Source: Lysobacterales bacterium
Lineage (GTDB): Bacteria; Pseudomonadota; Gammaproteobacteria; Xanthomonadales; SZUA-38
Direction of reading: 5' to 3'
NCBI GenBank assembly: GCA_030065125.1
Contig: JASJDM010000035.1
Location: 1 to 47,347, forward strand
Length of the DNA stretch: 47,347 nt
The notes below the pieces were generated by a model, which was not told where the DNA came from, did not search any database, and saw nothing but the letters and a program-made list of their open reading frames with translations. Below, piece after piece: positions 8,205 through 17,300 of the stretch (its first letter is position 1; every line of letters begins with the position of its first letter). Position numbers and translations under genes: made by a program.

Positions 8205-9361
8205 GGCAGGCTGCGTTTGGCCAGCAGCGTTTCCCGGTCCGGCAGGTCGGCCAGTACCTGGCAGATTCGTTCACCGGAGTCTCCGCCGCCGTAGGGGTTC
8301 TCCAGGTTATCCAGTGACCTTGCAAAGTCGGGCTCCAGCGCTCGCCGGGCGGCATCCAGGATCTCCGCTGTGTCGGCCTCCACGGAGATGATGTTGCCCG
8401 CGCACAGCCTGCCCTGCTGGCGCCAGCCGACGTTCACTGTCGGCAGTTTGAGCGACGGCGTTTCCATGATGCCGGACGATGAATTACCCAGCATCAGGTC
8501 CGCGCATCGCAGCAGGCTGAAATAGTCCGGCGCCGGCAGGTTGACAAAGATCCGGCGGTGTTCGGACCTGATGCAGAATTGCTCTGCCAGGCCAATGATG
8601 TACTGGCTGCCGGCGTCAGCGTTGGGAAAACAGAAAGCAATAGTGCCTTCAAGCTGGTCCAGCGCGGCAAACAGCGCCTGGCACTCACGGGTGGTATCTT
8701 CGGCCAGGGTGACGGGATGGTACGCCACCACGATCAATGTTCCCGTCCCGCCAAGGCCCAGCTCGCGTCGCAGCACAGCCTCATCCTTCAACGGGCTGTG
8801 GCGCAAGTGGTCCAGGGATGGCGCGCCGACCGTATGCACCCGCCACGGCTCCTCGCCCATGGCCAGTACCCGTTGCCGCGCTGGTTCATGGGGTGTCAGG
8901 TGAACATGGGCCAGCTTGGTCAGGGCATTGCGGACGGCGTCGTCGATGGCGCCTTCAGAAATTTCGCCGCCTTCGATATGTGCCATGGGAATTCGCAACG
9001 ACAGCGCCACACTGGCCGGCGCCAGCATCTCGTAACGATCGGCAATGATCAGCAGCAGGTCGGGGCGATCCCTGGCCAGCTCGTCGGCAAAGGCCAGGGT
9101 GGCCGTGCCAATGGTTTTGGCCATGCCCACGTCGGTGTCGGAACTGATCAGTGATTCCAGGCTTGCCCGCAGCCGGAACCCGTCCCTGCCGACCAGGTCC
9201 CGGGTCTGGCCATAACGCGGCGACAGGTGGGCGCCAAACAGGATGACCTCGGGATCCAGCCCCGGATGCTCTTCCATCTTTTTGAGAGGCCAGTAGAGGT
9301 GGCTGTAATCGGCCCGCGATGAGGAAACTGCGGCTATTTTCAGCAAGGTGCGTGTCCGCAA
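8201..9361 (-). CDS. UDP-N-acetylglucosamine 2-epimerase, hydrolysing (NeuC/LegG-like)
   Basis: The 386-residue protein aligns by eye to NeuC/NnaA/LegG enzymes, which hydrolyse UDP-GlcNAc-type substrates with inversion at C2 to give free ManNAc-type sugars and UDP. Evidence includes the N-terminal SSSRADYSHL, the loop RYEMLAPASVALSL, the active-site HIEGGEISEGAIDDAVRNAL, VGAPSLDHL, and the UDP-binding NSSSGIMETPSLKLPTVNVG followed by RQQGRL. The length suits the hydrolysing family. The next gene, an aminotransferase, starts inside its stop codon. NeuC and LegG normally work before a NeuB-type synthase, which is not found nearby, so the pathway is either split in the genome or different. The 205-base region upstream (9362-9566) must hold divergent promoters for this gene and the HiPIP gene. 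Confidence 0.88.
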   Translation of the reverse strand: MRTRTLLKIAAVSSSRADYSHLYWPLKKMEEHPGLDPEVILFGAHLSPRYGQTRDLVGRDGFRLRASLESLISSDTDVGMAKTIGTATLAFADELARDRPDLLLIIADRYEMLAPASVALSLRIPMAHIEGGEISEGAIDDAVRNALTKLAHVHLTPHEPARQRVLAMGEEPWRVHTVGAPSLDHLRHSPLKDEAVLRRELGLGGTGTLIVVAYHPVTLAEDTTRECQALFAALDQLEGTIAFCFPNADAGSQYIIGLAEQFCIRSEHRRIFVNLPAPDYFSLLRCADLMLGNSSSGIMETPSLKLPTVNVGWRQQGRLCAGNIISVEADTAEILDAARRALEPDFARSLDNLENPYGGGDSGERICQVLADLPDRETLLAKRSLP

Positions 9362-9566
9362 AAATGACCTAGTCTACCGCCTCTGCGCAGCAGACTGACA
9401 CCCGGGGTGTGCGGTCCAGCCAGGAATTCTGACGCCCCTGGTCCTGCAGCCTGCACAGGAATCACCCCTATTCAAGAACGGTTTCGAGGCTGACCCGCGC
9501 TGAGCCGTCTTCACGAAACGCTCAGGTGCGCATACTATCCTCCACGCTCCACCGAGAGGATTGATC

Positions 9567-10046
9567 ATGAATACCAAAAACTCCCGTCTCACCGACCGTC
9601 GTCGATTCCTGTCCCTGGTTGGAGGCAGCGTCTCCCTGCTGACCGTGGCCGGTGTTGCCGGCTGCTCGGGTGATAAGGACGCCCCGGCCGCCGCAGCGCC
9701 TGAACCAGAGGCAACACCGGCCGCCGAGCCGCAACCCTCAGCCCAGGCCGAGCCGGCCCCGCAGCCTGCCGCTGAACCCGCTCCCGAACCGACCGCCCAG
9801 GCACCTGCCGGGGACCTGGTGGAACTGAGCGAACAGGACACCCAGGCTACCGCGCTGGGCTATGTCCATGACGCGGCTAACGTCGACACGGCCAGGTACC
9901 CCCAGTTTCAGCCGGGGCAGGCCTGCGTCAACTGCGTGCTGTACCAGGGTGGCGCCGACGACGCCTGGGCGGGGTGCTCGATCTTTATTGGCAAGAAGGT
10001 CAACGCCAAGGGCTGGTGCAGCGCTTACGCGCCCAAGGCGGGCTGA
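9567..10046 (+). CDS. High-potential iron-sulfur protein with Tat signal, lipobox and long linker
   Basis: The 159-residue protein has a twin-arginine signal (DRRRFLSLVGG, residues 10-20), a lipobox-like VAGC at Cys33, a linker of about 45 residues made mostly of Ala, Pro and Glu, and a HiPIP domain of about 75 residues. The cluster ligands are C120, C123, C137 and C151 in ACVNCVLYQGG, AWAGCSIFIGKKV and GWCSAY, exactly the HiPIP spacing for one [4Fe-4S] cluster. HiPIPs are exported folded and carry electrons at high potential in the periplasm. Most are freely soluble; the lipobox and linker suggest a membrane-tethered form. The ATG at 9567 is chosen over an upstream TTG (9561) because GAGAGGA ends six bases before it. 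Confidence 0.92.
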   Translation: MNTKNSRLTDRRRFLSLVGGSVSLLTVAGVAGCSGDKDAPAAAAPEPEATPAAEPQPSAQAEPAPQPAAEPAPEPTAQAPAGDLVELSEQDTQATALGYVHDAANVDTARYPQFQPGQACVNCVLYQGGADDAWAGCSIFIGKKVNAKGWCSAYAPKAG

Positions 10047-10072
10047 GCCTCAAAGATCGGAGTTGAGTCCAC

Positions 10073-10100
10073 GATGGGCGTCCCGAATACGACGCCCGTC
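10073..10100. terminator. Hairpin between convergent HiPIP and AMDase-like genes
   Basis: GATGGGCGT (10073-10081) pairs with ACGCCCGTC (10092-10100), one pair being G-T, and C82-G91 extends the stem to ten pairs over an eight-base loop. It lies between two converging genes, where a bidirectional terminator is expected. There is no T-tract on either side, so intrinsic termination is uncertain. Confidence 0.4.
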
Positions 10101-10140
10101 GCCATACGGCCAGGCGGAACCCGGAGTTTGCAGACTGCGG

Positions 10141-10887
10141 TCAATGGCGGGCCAGCAGCTGCCCAAAGCCGTCAAGCTGGTCTGAGATGCCGTTCTCGCG
10201 CAGTGCATGCCAGTAGGTCGCCGCGTTGATGGCGATCACCGGCTTGCCGAGTTCCTGCTCCAGGCGGCCCGCCAGTTCCAGCATGCACAGGTTGGTGCCG
10301 ACCTGGAGAACCGCGTCCACGTCGTCACCGTCTATCTCAGCCACAACCTGCCGGATCCGCTCTTCCGGTACCTCCGCTATGGCCGTCCAGCTTGGACAAC
10401 GCAGGCACTCATCGCGCACGGTCTCGATCCCGTGATCTGACAGGTAGCGGATCACCTCACGGTTGGCCACCGGAAAGTACGGCGACAGCAAGGCAACCCT
10501 GGAAATGCCGCCAATGGCCTGGCAGGCGGCGGCCATGGATTCTGATCCAATGGAGATTCCGATACCGGCCCCGTCCACGATGCGCTTTTTCCAGTCCCTG
10601 GCACCCTCGGCACCGCCATAAAACGTCACTGCCGACATCCCCATGACCAGGTAGTCCGGCGCACAGGTCAGCACCCCGTGAACCGCCTCCATGACGTGCT
10701 CGTTGATTTCCAGGGTGCCGGCCATGAAGGTCTCGTCCGAAATAGCGCTGGCGTTCTGGATCACGATGCGGCTGTAGTGGTTGGTCACGCCCGGAACCCG
10801 CATGTCGTCGAATTCCGGCTGTACGATGGTGTTGGTGGACGGTCCCAGCACGCCGAACTTGGCGCGCCACCCCAGTGCGTCAGTCAT
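10141..10887 (-). CDS. Asp/Glu racemase superfamily enzyme, arylmalonate decarboxylase/maleate isomerase-like
   Basis: The 248-residue protein has the N-terminal GVLGPSTNTIVQPEF block of maleate isomerase-like enzymes. Racemases and maleate isomerases use two facing cysteines. Here the first position reads YLVMGMSAVTFYGG (Gly83-Met84-Ser85, no Cys), matching the dioxyanion-hole segment MGTSLSFY that I recall from arylmalonate decarboxylase. The second Cys is kept as C201 in VGTNLCMLE. This one-cysteine arrangement favours an AMDase-like decarboxylase or a related proton-transfer enzyme rather than a racemase. It lies 30 bases after the bicupin gene, probably in one transcript controlled by the divergent LysR regulator. 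The substrate is unknown. Confidence 0.75.
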   Translation of the reverse strand: MTDALGWRAKFGVLGPSTNTIVQPEFDDMRVPGVTNHYSRIVIQNASAISDETFMAGTLEINEHVMEAVHGVLTCAPDYLVMGMSAVTFYGGAEGARDWKKRIVDGAGIGISIGSESMAAACQAIGGISRVALLSPYFPVANREVIRYLSDHGIETVRDECLRCPSWTAIAEVPEERIRQVVAEIDGDDVDAVLQVGTNLCMLELAGRLEQELGKPVIAINAATYWHALRENGISDQLDGFGQLLARH

Positions 10888-10917
10888 GGTCGTTGGTACC
10901 CGGAATGCGCCTGCCCA

Positions 10918-11808
10918 TTACTGGTAGGTCGGGTTCTTCCACGGGCCGATGGAGCGGGAACGCACCGGCTGGATGTGGACCGGCGGCTCCGAACCCGGGA
11001 ATTCTTCACCCCAGTTCACCGGGTCGCCTTTCATTTCCACGCTGGCGTTCTCGGTATACCAATCCACCAGGTCGCCGTCACAGCGCAGGATCCAGGTGCA
11101 GCCGTCTTTCTCACCGGCGGTGAAATCACCATGCCGCACTCCGGCAGGGCGGAAGAAGTACTGGCCCGGGGTCATCAATCCGTAGTTGTAATCGAATTCG
11201 CCGTCCAGGCAATAGGCTTCCTCGAACACCGGGTGATGGGCCAGCGGGTGCTCACGCCAGCCCGGCTTGGCCTTGATCAGGCGGGTATAAAAGCCCGTTT
11301 CCGGGTCGCGCCACAGAAGCTTGATGAACAGGCCAGGCACCGGCGTGCCACCGCGCTCGAAATCCATGGGGCTGCCGTTTTCCGGATCTTCCACGTCGAA
11401 CCATTCCATGGCGTTGACGTCCTTGACCACCAACCGGGAGTCCGCCACGACAACGTCGGCGGGGGTAAAGGACCAGTCGCCGTACTCACGAAACAGCAAT
11501 ATGCGAGTGCCTGCGGTGGCCGACACGGCAGGAACCTGTACACCGCGGGGGGCGCACCAGTAGCCGCCTTCGCCAAGCTGCTGTTCGCCGATCTGGATCT
11601 GACCGGACAGGACATACCACTCGGTCTGGGCCGCATGCAGCCCGGCGGGCCGTGACCAGTCAGTCACGAACTCCACCTGCAGGGATGCTGCACCGTTTTC
11701 TTCGTCGTAACTCAGGTTTTTCTGGCGTGCCTCTCCCTGTCCGTGGGGAAGCTCGGCCAGGTGCCAGAGCAGATCGTTTTCGTCAACAAGTTCAACGTGG
11801 GGGCGCAT
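10918..11808 (-). CDS. Two-cupin-domain protein
   Basis: The 296-residue protein has no signal peptide and two beta-barrel cupin modules. The first is about residues 25-115, including GLHAAQTEWYVLSGQIQIG and a proline-gated APRGVQVPAV strand. The second is about 150-265, including GWREHPLAHHPVFEEAYCLDG with a His/Glu pattern (H-x(3)-H-H...E-E) and a later FFRPAGVRHGDF histidine, matching the usual metal site of three His and one Glu. The first module looks metal-poor because it lacks the paired histidines. Such bicupins act as dioxygenases, isomerases or sugar/acid-binding proteins in small catabolic operons. AGGAG precedes the start on the minus strand. Partner genes: AMDase-like enzyme downstream, LysR regulator divergent. 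Exact chemistry is unknown. Confidence 0.75.
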   Translation of the reverse strand: MRPHVELVDENDLLWHLAELPHGQGEARQKNLSYDEENGAASLQVEFVTDWSRPAGLHAAQTEWYVLSGQIQIGEQQLGEGGYWCAPRGVQVPAVSATAGTRILLFREYGDWSFTPADVVVADSRLVVKDVNAMEWFDVEDPENGSPMDFERGGTPVPGLFIKLLWRDPETGFYTRLIKAKPGWREHPLAHHPVFEEAYCLDGEFDYNYGLMTPGQYFFRPAGVRHGDFTAGEKDGCTWILRCDGDLVDWYTENASVEMKGDPVNWGEEFPGSEPPVHIQPVRSRSIGPWKNPTYQ

Positions 11809-11910
11809 GTGTTCACTCCTGGGTAATGCGTTGATGGGGAAATCTTAGATGGGTAAATAGAGAAATAAAAATTAAAAGATTTGAAATATATGTTTTATAA
11901 TCGTAAAACT
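11809..11910. promoter_or_regulatory. AT-rich divergent promoter region, LysR/cupin operon
   Basis: This 102-base interval is strikingly AT-rich compared with the GC-rich genes around it. It separates the divergent cupin and LysR genes, the usual place for LysR auto- and cross-regulation. ATCTTAGAT (11842-11850) is a perfect short dyad. TATAAT occurs at 11896-11901, ten bases before the LysR ATG; if it is the -10 box the LysR mRNA would be nearly leaderless. A -35 box at suitable distance (TTAAAA, 11872-11877) is only a weak match. The dyad and hexamer are seen; the regulatory role is inferred. Confidence 0.55.
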
Positions 11911-12873
11911 ATGGAATCCCGACTGTTAACCCAGCTGGGCACCCTGCGCCAGCTGGAGATTTTCCTCAGCGTGGCTGAACTCGGCAGCATGAGCCGCGCC
12001 GCGGAAGTGCTGCACCTCAGCCATCCGGCAGTTTCGCTGCAGGTGCGCAAACTCGCTGATGCCGTCGGCCTGCCGCTGCACGAGGTGATCGGCAAGAAGC
12101 TCTACCTGACCGAGGCGGGCCGCGAGGTCGCAGAGACTGGCTGGGAGATCTTTGCCTCGTTGCGCAGGCTGGATGATTCCATCAACAACCTGAAGGGATT
12201 GTCATCGGGACGTCTGGCCATCTCGGTGGTCACTACGGCCAAGTACTTCCTGCCGCGGATACTGGGGCCTTTCTGCCGGGAGCATTCCGGAATCGACCTG
12301 TCGTTTCACGTGGGCAACCGGTCCGAAATCATTCAGCGTCTGAGCAAGAACCTGGACGACCTGTACATCTTCAACGACCTGCCCGAGGACCTGGACATCG
12401 AGTCGTTCCAGTTCCTCCCCAACCCGCTGGCGGTGATTGCCTCCAGCCGTCACCACCTGGCCGGCCGCAAGGGTCTGCGGTGGAGCGACCTGGCGGATGA
12501 AAAATTCCTTATGCGGGAGGAAGGCTCCGGCACCTGCAACGCCATTCGCCGCCACCTGGACGCCCATGGTTACAAGCTGGGAAAAACCATGACCATCGAG
12601 AGCAACGAGGCCATCAAGCACGCGGTGGTGGAGAACATGGGCGTCACGGTGCTGTCAGCCTACGTGCTGGCCGACACCGTGGGCCACGAACTGGTGCAGC
12701 TTCGGGTCAAGGACTTTCCCATCCTGTCGGACTGGTACGTGGCATACCCCCGGACCAAGCGGCTGTCCCTGATCGCTGAGCGATTCCTGGAATTCGTACT
12801 CAACAAGGGTTCTGACATCCTGCCCATGCAGCACCTGGAGGAGCAGGTGCAGCGGGCCCTGGCCCAGACCTGA
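11911..12873 (+). CDS. LysR-family transcriptional regulator (CbbR-like)
   Basis: The 320-residue protein has the LysR winged helix-turn-helix at about residues 10-70 (LRQLEIFLSVAELGSMSRAA, then LSHPAVSLQVRKLADAVGLPL) and a C-terminal two-lobed effector domain (about 95-300). The DNA-binding part is closest in my memory to CbbR-type regulators, but LysR specificity cannot be read from that; no CO2-fixation gene is nearby. Divergent placement with the bicupin/AMDase-like pair suggests that it controls that pair, responding to a substrate of their pathway. The ATG at 11911 is chosen because the LysR domain starts right after it; in-frame starts at 11890 (ATG) and 11881 (TTG) have no better ribosome site. 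Confidence 0.9.
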   Translation: MESRLLTQLGTLRQLEIFLSVAELGSMSRAAEVLHLSHPAVSLQVRKLADAVGLPLHEVIGKKLYLTEAGREVAETGWEIFASLRRLDDSINNLKGLSSGRLAISVVTTAKYFLPRILGPFCREHSGIDLSFHVGNRSEIIQRLSKNLDDLYIFNDLPEDLDIESFQFLPNPLAVIASSRHHLAGRKGLRWSDLADEKFLMREEGSGTCNAIRRHLDAHGYKLGKTMTIESNEAIKHAVVENMGVTVLSAYVLADTVGHELVQLRVKDFPILSDWYVAYPRTKRLSLIAERFLEFVLNKGSDILPMQHLEEQVQRALAQT

Positions 12874-13022
12874 CGCCATCCCCCCCGCGAGCAGGCCTTT
12901 TGACACTGCCGGCCGCCCCCGGGAGTTCGGGTAAAATTGCGGCTCGCCGGGATTCGATCACCAAATCCTGACAATCCATGGCGGACAATCCTGCCGGTTT
13001 TCCTGACAACGGATAGACAACC

Positions 13023-14153
13023 ATGAAAAGAACCGTATTCGTACTCCTGAGCCTGGTCCTGACCTGGGGCGCAAGCGCCCAGGATGATCTGCCGTTCCAG
13101 GTTGAACCCATCACCTCCTTCGACGAGCCCTGGGCCCTGGCCTTCCTGCCGGACGGCCGAATGCTGGTCACTGAAAAGAAAGGCAGCGTTCGCATCGTTT
13201 CCCAGGATGGCCGCCAGACCGGCGTGCGCGGGGTACCGGACGTGGATTATGGCGGCCAGGGTGGCCTGGGTGACGTGGCCCTGCACCCGAATTTTGCCGA
13301 GAACAACCTGATCTACCTGAGCTACGTGGAAGCCGGCCCCAACAACACCCGCGGCGCGGCCGTGGCCCGGGGCACCCTGGCCATCAGCCCCCGGGGCGGC
13401 CGGCTGTCGGACGTGGAAGTGATCTGGCGCCAGTATCCCAAGATGCTGGGCCGCGGCCACTACGGCCATCGGCTGCTGTTCGACAACGACGGTTATCTGT
13501 GGATCACCTCCGGCGACCGCCAGAAGTTCACACCGTCCCAGGACATGCAGAGCAACGTGGGCAAAATCCTGCGCCTGCACGACGACGGCTCGATTCCCGA
13601 GGACAATCCCTTCGTGAATTACCTGGAAACCGATCCGTTCGTGGACGACGAGGCGGTTTACGGCGAAATCTGGTCGCTGGGTCACCGCAACCCGCTGGGC
13701 ATCGATATGGACCTGGAGGGCAACATCTGGAGCAACGAGATGGGCCCGGCCCATGGCGACGAGATCAACCGCATCGTACGGGCCGGCAACTACGGCTACC
13801 CCATCGTCTCCGACGGCGATCACTACGACGGCCGGGAGATCCCCGATCACAGCACCCGCCCTGAATTTATCGCCCCGGCCACCTCCTGGGTGCCGGCCAT
13901 CTCGCCAGGCGACCTGATGATCTACAAGGGCGACGTGTTCGCAGCGTGGAAGGGTGACGCCTTCGCCGCCGGACTCGGCTCCGGGGCCATTATTCGCATC
14001 GAACTGGACGGCGACAGCGCCCGGGAAGTGGAGCGCTACAACATGGGCGCGCGCATCCGCAGCCTGACCGAAGGACCTGACGGCGCCATCTGGGCCCTGG
14101 AAGACGAACGACGCACCAGCCAGGGCCGGCTGCTGAAGCTGACGCCTCGCTGA
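13023..14153 (+). CDS. PQQ-dependent sugar dehydrogenase (soluble aldose dehydrogenase, YliI-like)
   Basis: The 376-residue protein has a Sec signal peptide (MKRTVFVLLSLVLTWGASAQ) and a six-bladed beta-propeller of the soluble glucose dehydrogenase/YliI family. Landmarks are EPWALAFLPDGRMLVTEKKG, GGQGGLGDVALHPNF, GHYGHRLLFDNDGYLWITSG (with the active-site His region), EIWSLGHRNPLGIDMD, and NEMGPAHGDEINRI. These periplasmic enzymes oxidise aldoses to lactones with PQQ and calcium and feed electrons to the respiratory chain. No PQQ biosynthesis genes are in the window. The length fits YliI (about 370 aa). It appears monocistronic; 12874-13022 upstream holds no structure that I can name. Confidence 0.9.
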   Translation: MKRTVFVLLSLVLTWGASAQDDLPFQVEPITSFDEPWALAFLPDGRMLVTEKKGSVRIVSQDGRQTGVRGVPDVDYGGQGGLGDVALHPNFAENNLIYLSYVEAGPNNTRGAAVARGTLAISPRGGRLSDVEVIWRQYPKMLGRGHYGHRLLFDNDGYLWITSGDRQKFTPSQDMQSNVGKILRLHDDGSIPEDNPFVNYLETDPFVDDEAVYGEIWSLGHRNPLGIDMDLEGNIWSNEMGPAHGDEINRIVRAGNYGYPIVSDGDHYDGREIPDHSTRPEFIAPATSWVPAISPGDLMIYKGDVFAAWKGDAFAAGLGSGAIIRIELDGDSAREVERYNMGARIRSLTEGPDGAIWALEDERRTSQGRLLKLTPR

Positions 14154-14166
14154 ATCGCCAATTCCC

Positions 14167-14195
14167 GCGCCGCCACCCGGGCCGGGCAGCGGCGC
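14167..14195. terminator. GC-rich hairpin after the sugar dehydrogenase gene
   Basis: GCGCCGC (14167-14173) can pair with GCGGCGC (14189-14195) fourteen bases after the sugar dehydrogenase stop codon. No T-tract follows, so it is only a candidate terminator or an mRNA 3'-end stabiliser. Confidence 0.35.
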
Positions 14196-14320
14196 GTATC
14201 TCGGAAAATCAGCCACTTACAGGCTGATTCATCCACAGTGCAAAACACTGCAACCAGCGTGCATTCACATGAGCCCGCACGGAATCCATTATCGTTACAT
14301 CGACAAATGGAGGTGGGCAC

Positions 14321-17300
14321 ATGCGTAGGATCGGCTTGGGATGGCTGTTGTGGTTGACGGGACTGGGCGTCGCGTCAGCGGTGTGGGAACCGGTAACCGA
14401 ACCGGTGGCCAAATCGGGCACCCCAGTACCAGTGACCCTGAATCTGGCGGAAGCCACCGAACAGGGGAGCAAGCAGAGCGCTGACCTGCCCCGCATCAAG
14501 GCCGCCTCCCTGGCCGCGCTGAAGCTGCACCAGGGCCGGGTCCGGCTGGCCAATACCGACCGCCTGGAACTGGAATTCACCGAAACCCTCAGTGACTTTG
14601 CCCTGGAGCTGGATGACCCGGGCGGCGAGTCGGTCTTTGAGCTGCGCTGGTACTTCGAACAATACCTGCTGGGCACCCAGCGCTTCGCGCCTTCCGGGTA
14701 CTCGCTACCCGACACTACCCCCATCAAACACGGCCGCATGGCCATTCGCTCACCGGTGGCTTTCAACCGCATTGAGCTCAAGGAAATCCACGGCCGCACC
14801 CAGGACGATCCGGAATACATCACCCAGGTCAGCTTCACCGCGGACAAGGGAACGCTGGACCCCAACGTGGGCGCCCTGCTCTGCCAGATTCCCCTGGGCA
14901 TCGTCTATAACGCGGCCTTTTACACCGGGCTGCTGGCGTTCGATCCGGTCACGATCACCACGGCCAACAAGATTGGCTATGCCGCCAACCTGGCTCTGAA
15001 GTTCTGTCCCCCGGCGCTGGAGCAGCCCCAGGACCTGACCGCCCGGGTCCCCGCCGGCCAGTGCACGGAACCGCTGGAAGTGGAAACCATGCAATACGGG
15101 TACGCCAACTCCCTGGGCTTCTCCATCCAGCCCGAGGCGGACTGGGGGGAGCTGGGCCAGCCGGACATGTTCCATCACAACACCTCGCTGGAAATCACCG
15201 CCGCCTACAACACGGCTTCGGCGCCCACAGCCGAAAACCTGAGCCTGAGACTGTTCACGGATCTGCTGGTGCCCGGCGCCACCGATGAAATCTACGAGGA
15301 GTGCCGCGTGGACGGCACCGTGGCCACCAGCCAGCTCAACGGCGAAGGCCCGGAGTACGCCTGTCCCTACGTCAAAAACCGGACCCTGGAGTTTCCTGTT
15401 GGCATCAACACGGTGCGCTGGCGGGCCACGGTCAAGGTCGGCATCCTGGACCTGGTTTCTCCGGCCATACCCGGCGTTCCCGCCTCGCCCAAGGTGCCTG
15501 GCCTCGTCACTCTTCTTCTGCGGCTCATTCAAAACGCTGGTGTGATCGGACTGGGCGCCAACCTGGGCGGCGTCCGCTTTGACAACTTCCAGGATCGTTA
15601 CCAGCGCGTCACGGTATTTGACGAGGTGCCGCCCACGGTCGATCCCATCCCCCAGGATCGAACCCGCATCACCACCAACCTGGTGGGCGACGTGATCCAG
15701 GTGCAGATCGAAGCCGACGAGCCCGGCGGCGTCTCCCAGCGCAACTACGAGCGCATCCTGAGCCAGATGTACGACGTATCCGACGCCTGCGACCGGCCGA
15801 CCACCTTCAGCGCCCTGTACCCCTCCGAGGCTCTGCGCAGCTTCTGGCCCGTGAGCACCACCGCCCAGGACAACACCTTCAATATCACCTGGCGGGCCCG
15901 GGATCCCGGCCCCAACCTGGACGACGATCCCAATGAAACCTTTGCCACCATGCAGGTGGAAGTGGTGGACATCCGGCCGCCGGCCATCGTGCCGCCGCCG
16001 GACATCGTTGAGATCACCACCGGACAGGTCACCGAGCTGGGCCAGCCCCTGGTGTTTGATTTTGTCGACCTGGACCCGGCCATCACCAACGATGCCGCCC
16101 TGCCCCTGGGCCTGGGTCTGCATGAGGTCACCTGGACCGCCACCGACGCCTCGGGCAATTCAGCCAGCGCGGTGCAGATCGTCAATATCAAGAGCAGCAA
16201 CTCCGATCCCAGCGCCGTGGCCCAGACCGGGGCCGGTGGCCAGGATGCGATTTCCTTTGAGCCCACCACCATCCGCCTGAACGGCAGTGACGCGGACAGC
16301 GATCCCCTGACCTTTTACATCGAGCAGTATCCCCAGAACGGCTTTTTCGTGGCGCCGCTGTACCCTTATTTTGTCGAGGACTACCGGCTGGAGCGGGAAA
16401 CGCCGGGTGATGCGGAACTGCTGGCCACCTGCAATGACGGCAACGGTCCCGGCGACAAGCGGTTCGAACTTGAGTTTCCAGTGGAGCCCAGGTTCATCAC
16501 CGTGGCCGATGATGGCACGACCTTTGTTGTCGATCGAGGATCGATCAAGTGCAGTACGATTCCCTCTCCCAGCGGGTCGTTTCAGCGGCAACAGCGAATC
16601 GCCATCTTCGACGACACCGGCGCGCTGCTGAACAGCCGGGATACCGCCGGCTCCAACTACGAGGACATCATTTTTGACCAGGCCAACCAGCTGATTTACG
16701 TCACTTCGGTGGCCAGCAGCGGCGCCTCGACCATCCGTATCTACGACTTTGACCTGGACGCCCTCCCCACTTACCGGCTGACCAACATGCGGGATCGGGA
16801 GACCGGGCTGTGCGGCAACTTCGGCACCAACAATTTCTGTGAAATCCGTGAGGCGCGCAGTGCCGTACTGGACCCCAACGGCGTTCTGTACGTCATGGAC
16901 CAGGATGCCCGCATCTACGCGCTGGAAAAAGGAGATCTCGACAACCCCAACAGCACCCTGACGCTGTTCATTGACTACCTGAGCGACGACGTCACCGGTG
17001 GCGCCAGCAGCTTCACTCCGGGAGCACTGGCTATGGACTCCGAGGGATTCATCTATGCGTCCCGCAACAACCGGATCTACAAGTACTCGCCGTCGACCAT
17101 TGGCGTGGACGGCAAGCCCTATCCCGGCTCCCTGGTGGGCTGGATGGGGCGCTGCGATATCGACCAGGCACCGGGTGATGCGGCAGTGTGTGACGTGGCC
17201 AACCGACGCAGCATCGGTTACTCCTGTACCGATGCCATCTGTCTGATCGACGATGCCATCACCCAGGAAGAAAAGGACTTCTGCGGACTCACCTTCAGCA

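Noticed and set aside
10678..11655. 325-codon plus-strand frame opposite the bicupin gene
   Set aside because: Antisense to a gene with recognisable cupin strands and metal ligands; no own features.
12660..14216. 518-codon minus-strand frame across the LysR 3' end and the sugar dehydrogenase
   Set aside because: Both plus-strand genes have clear family motifs in full length; the antisense product has none and no ribosome site.
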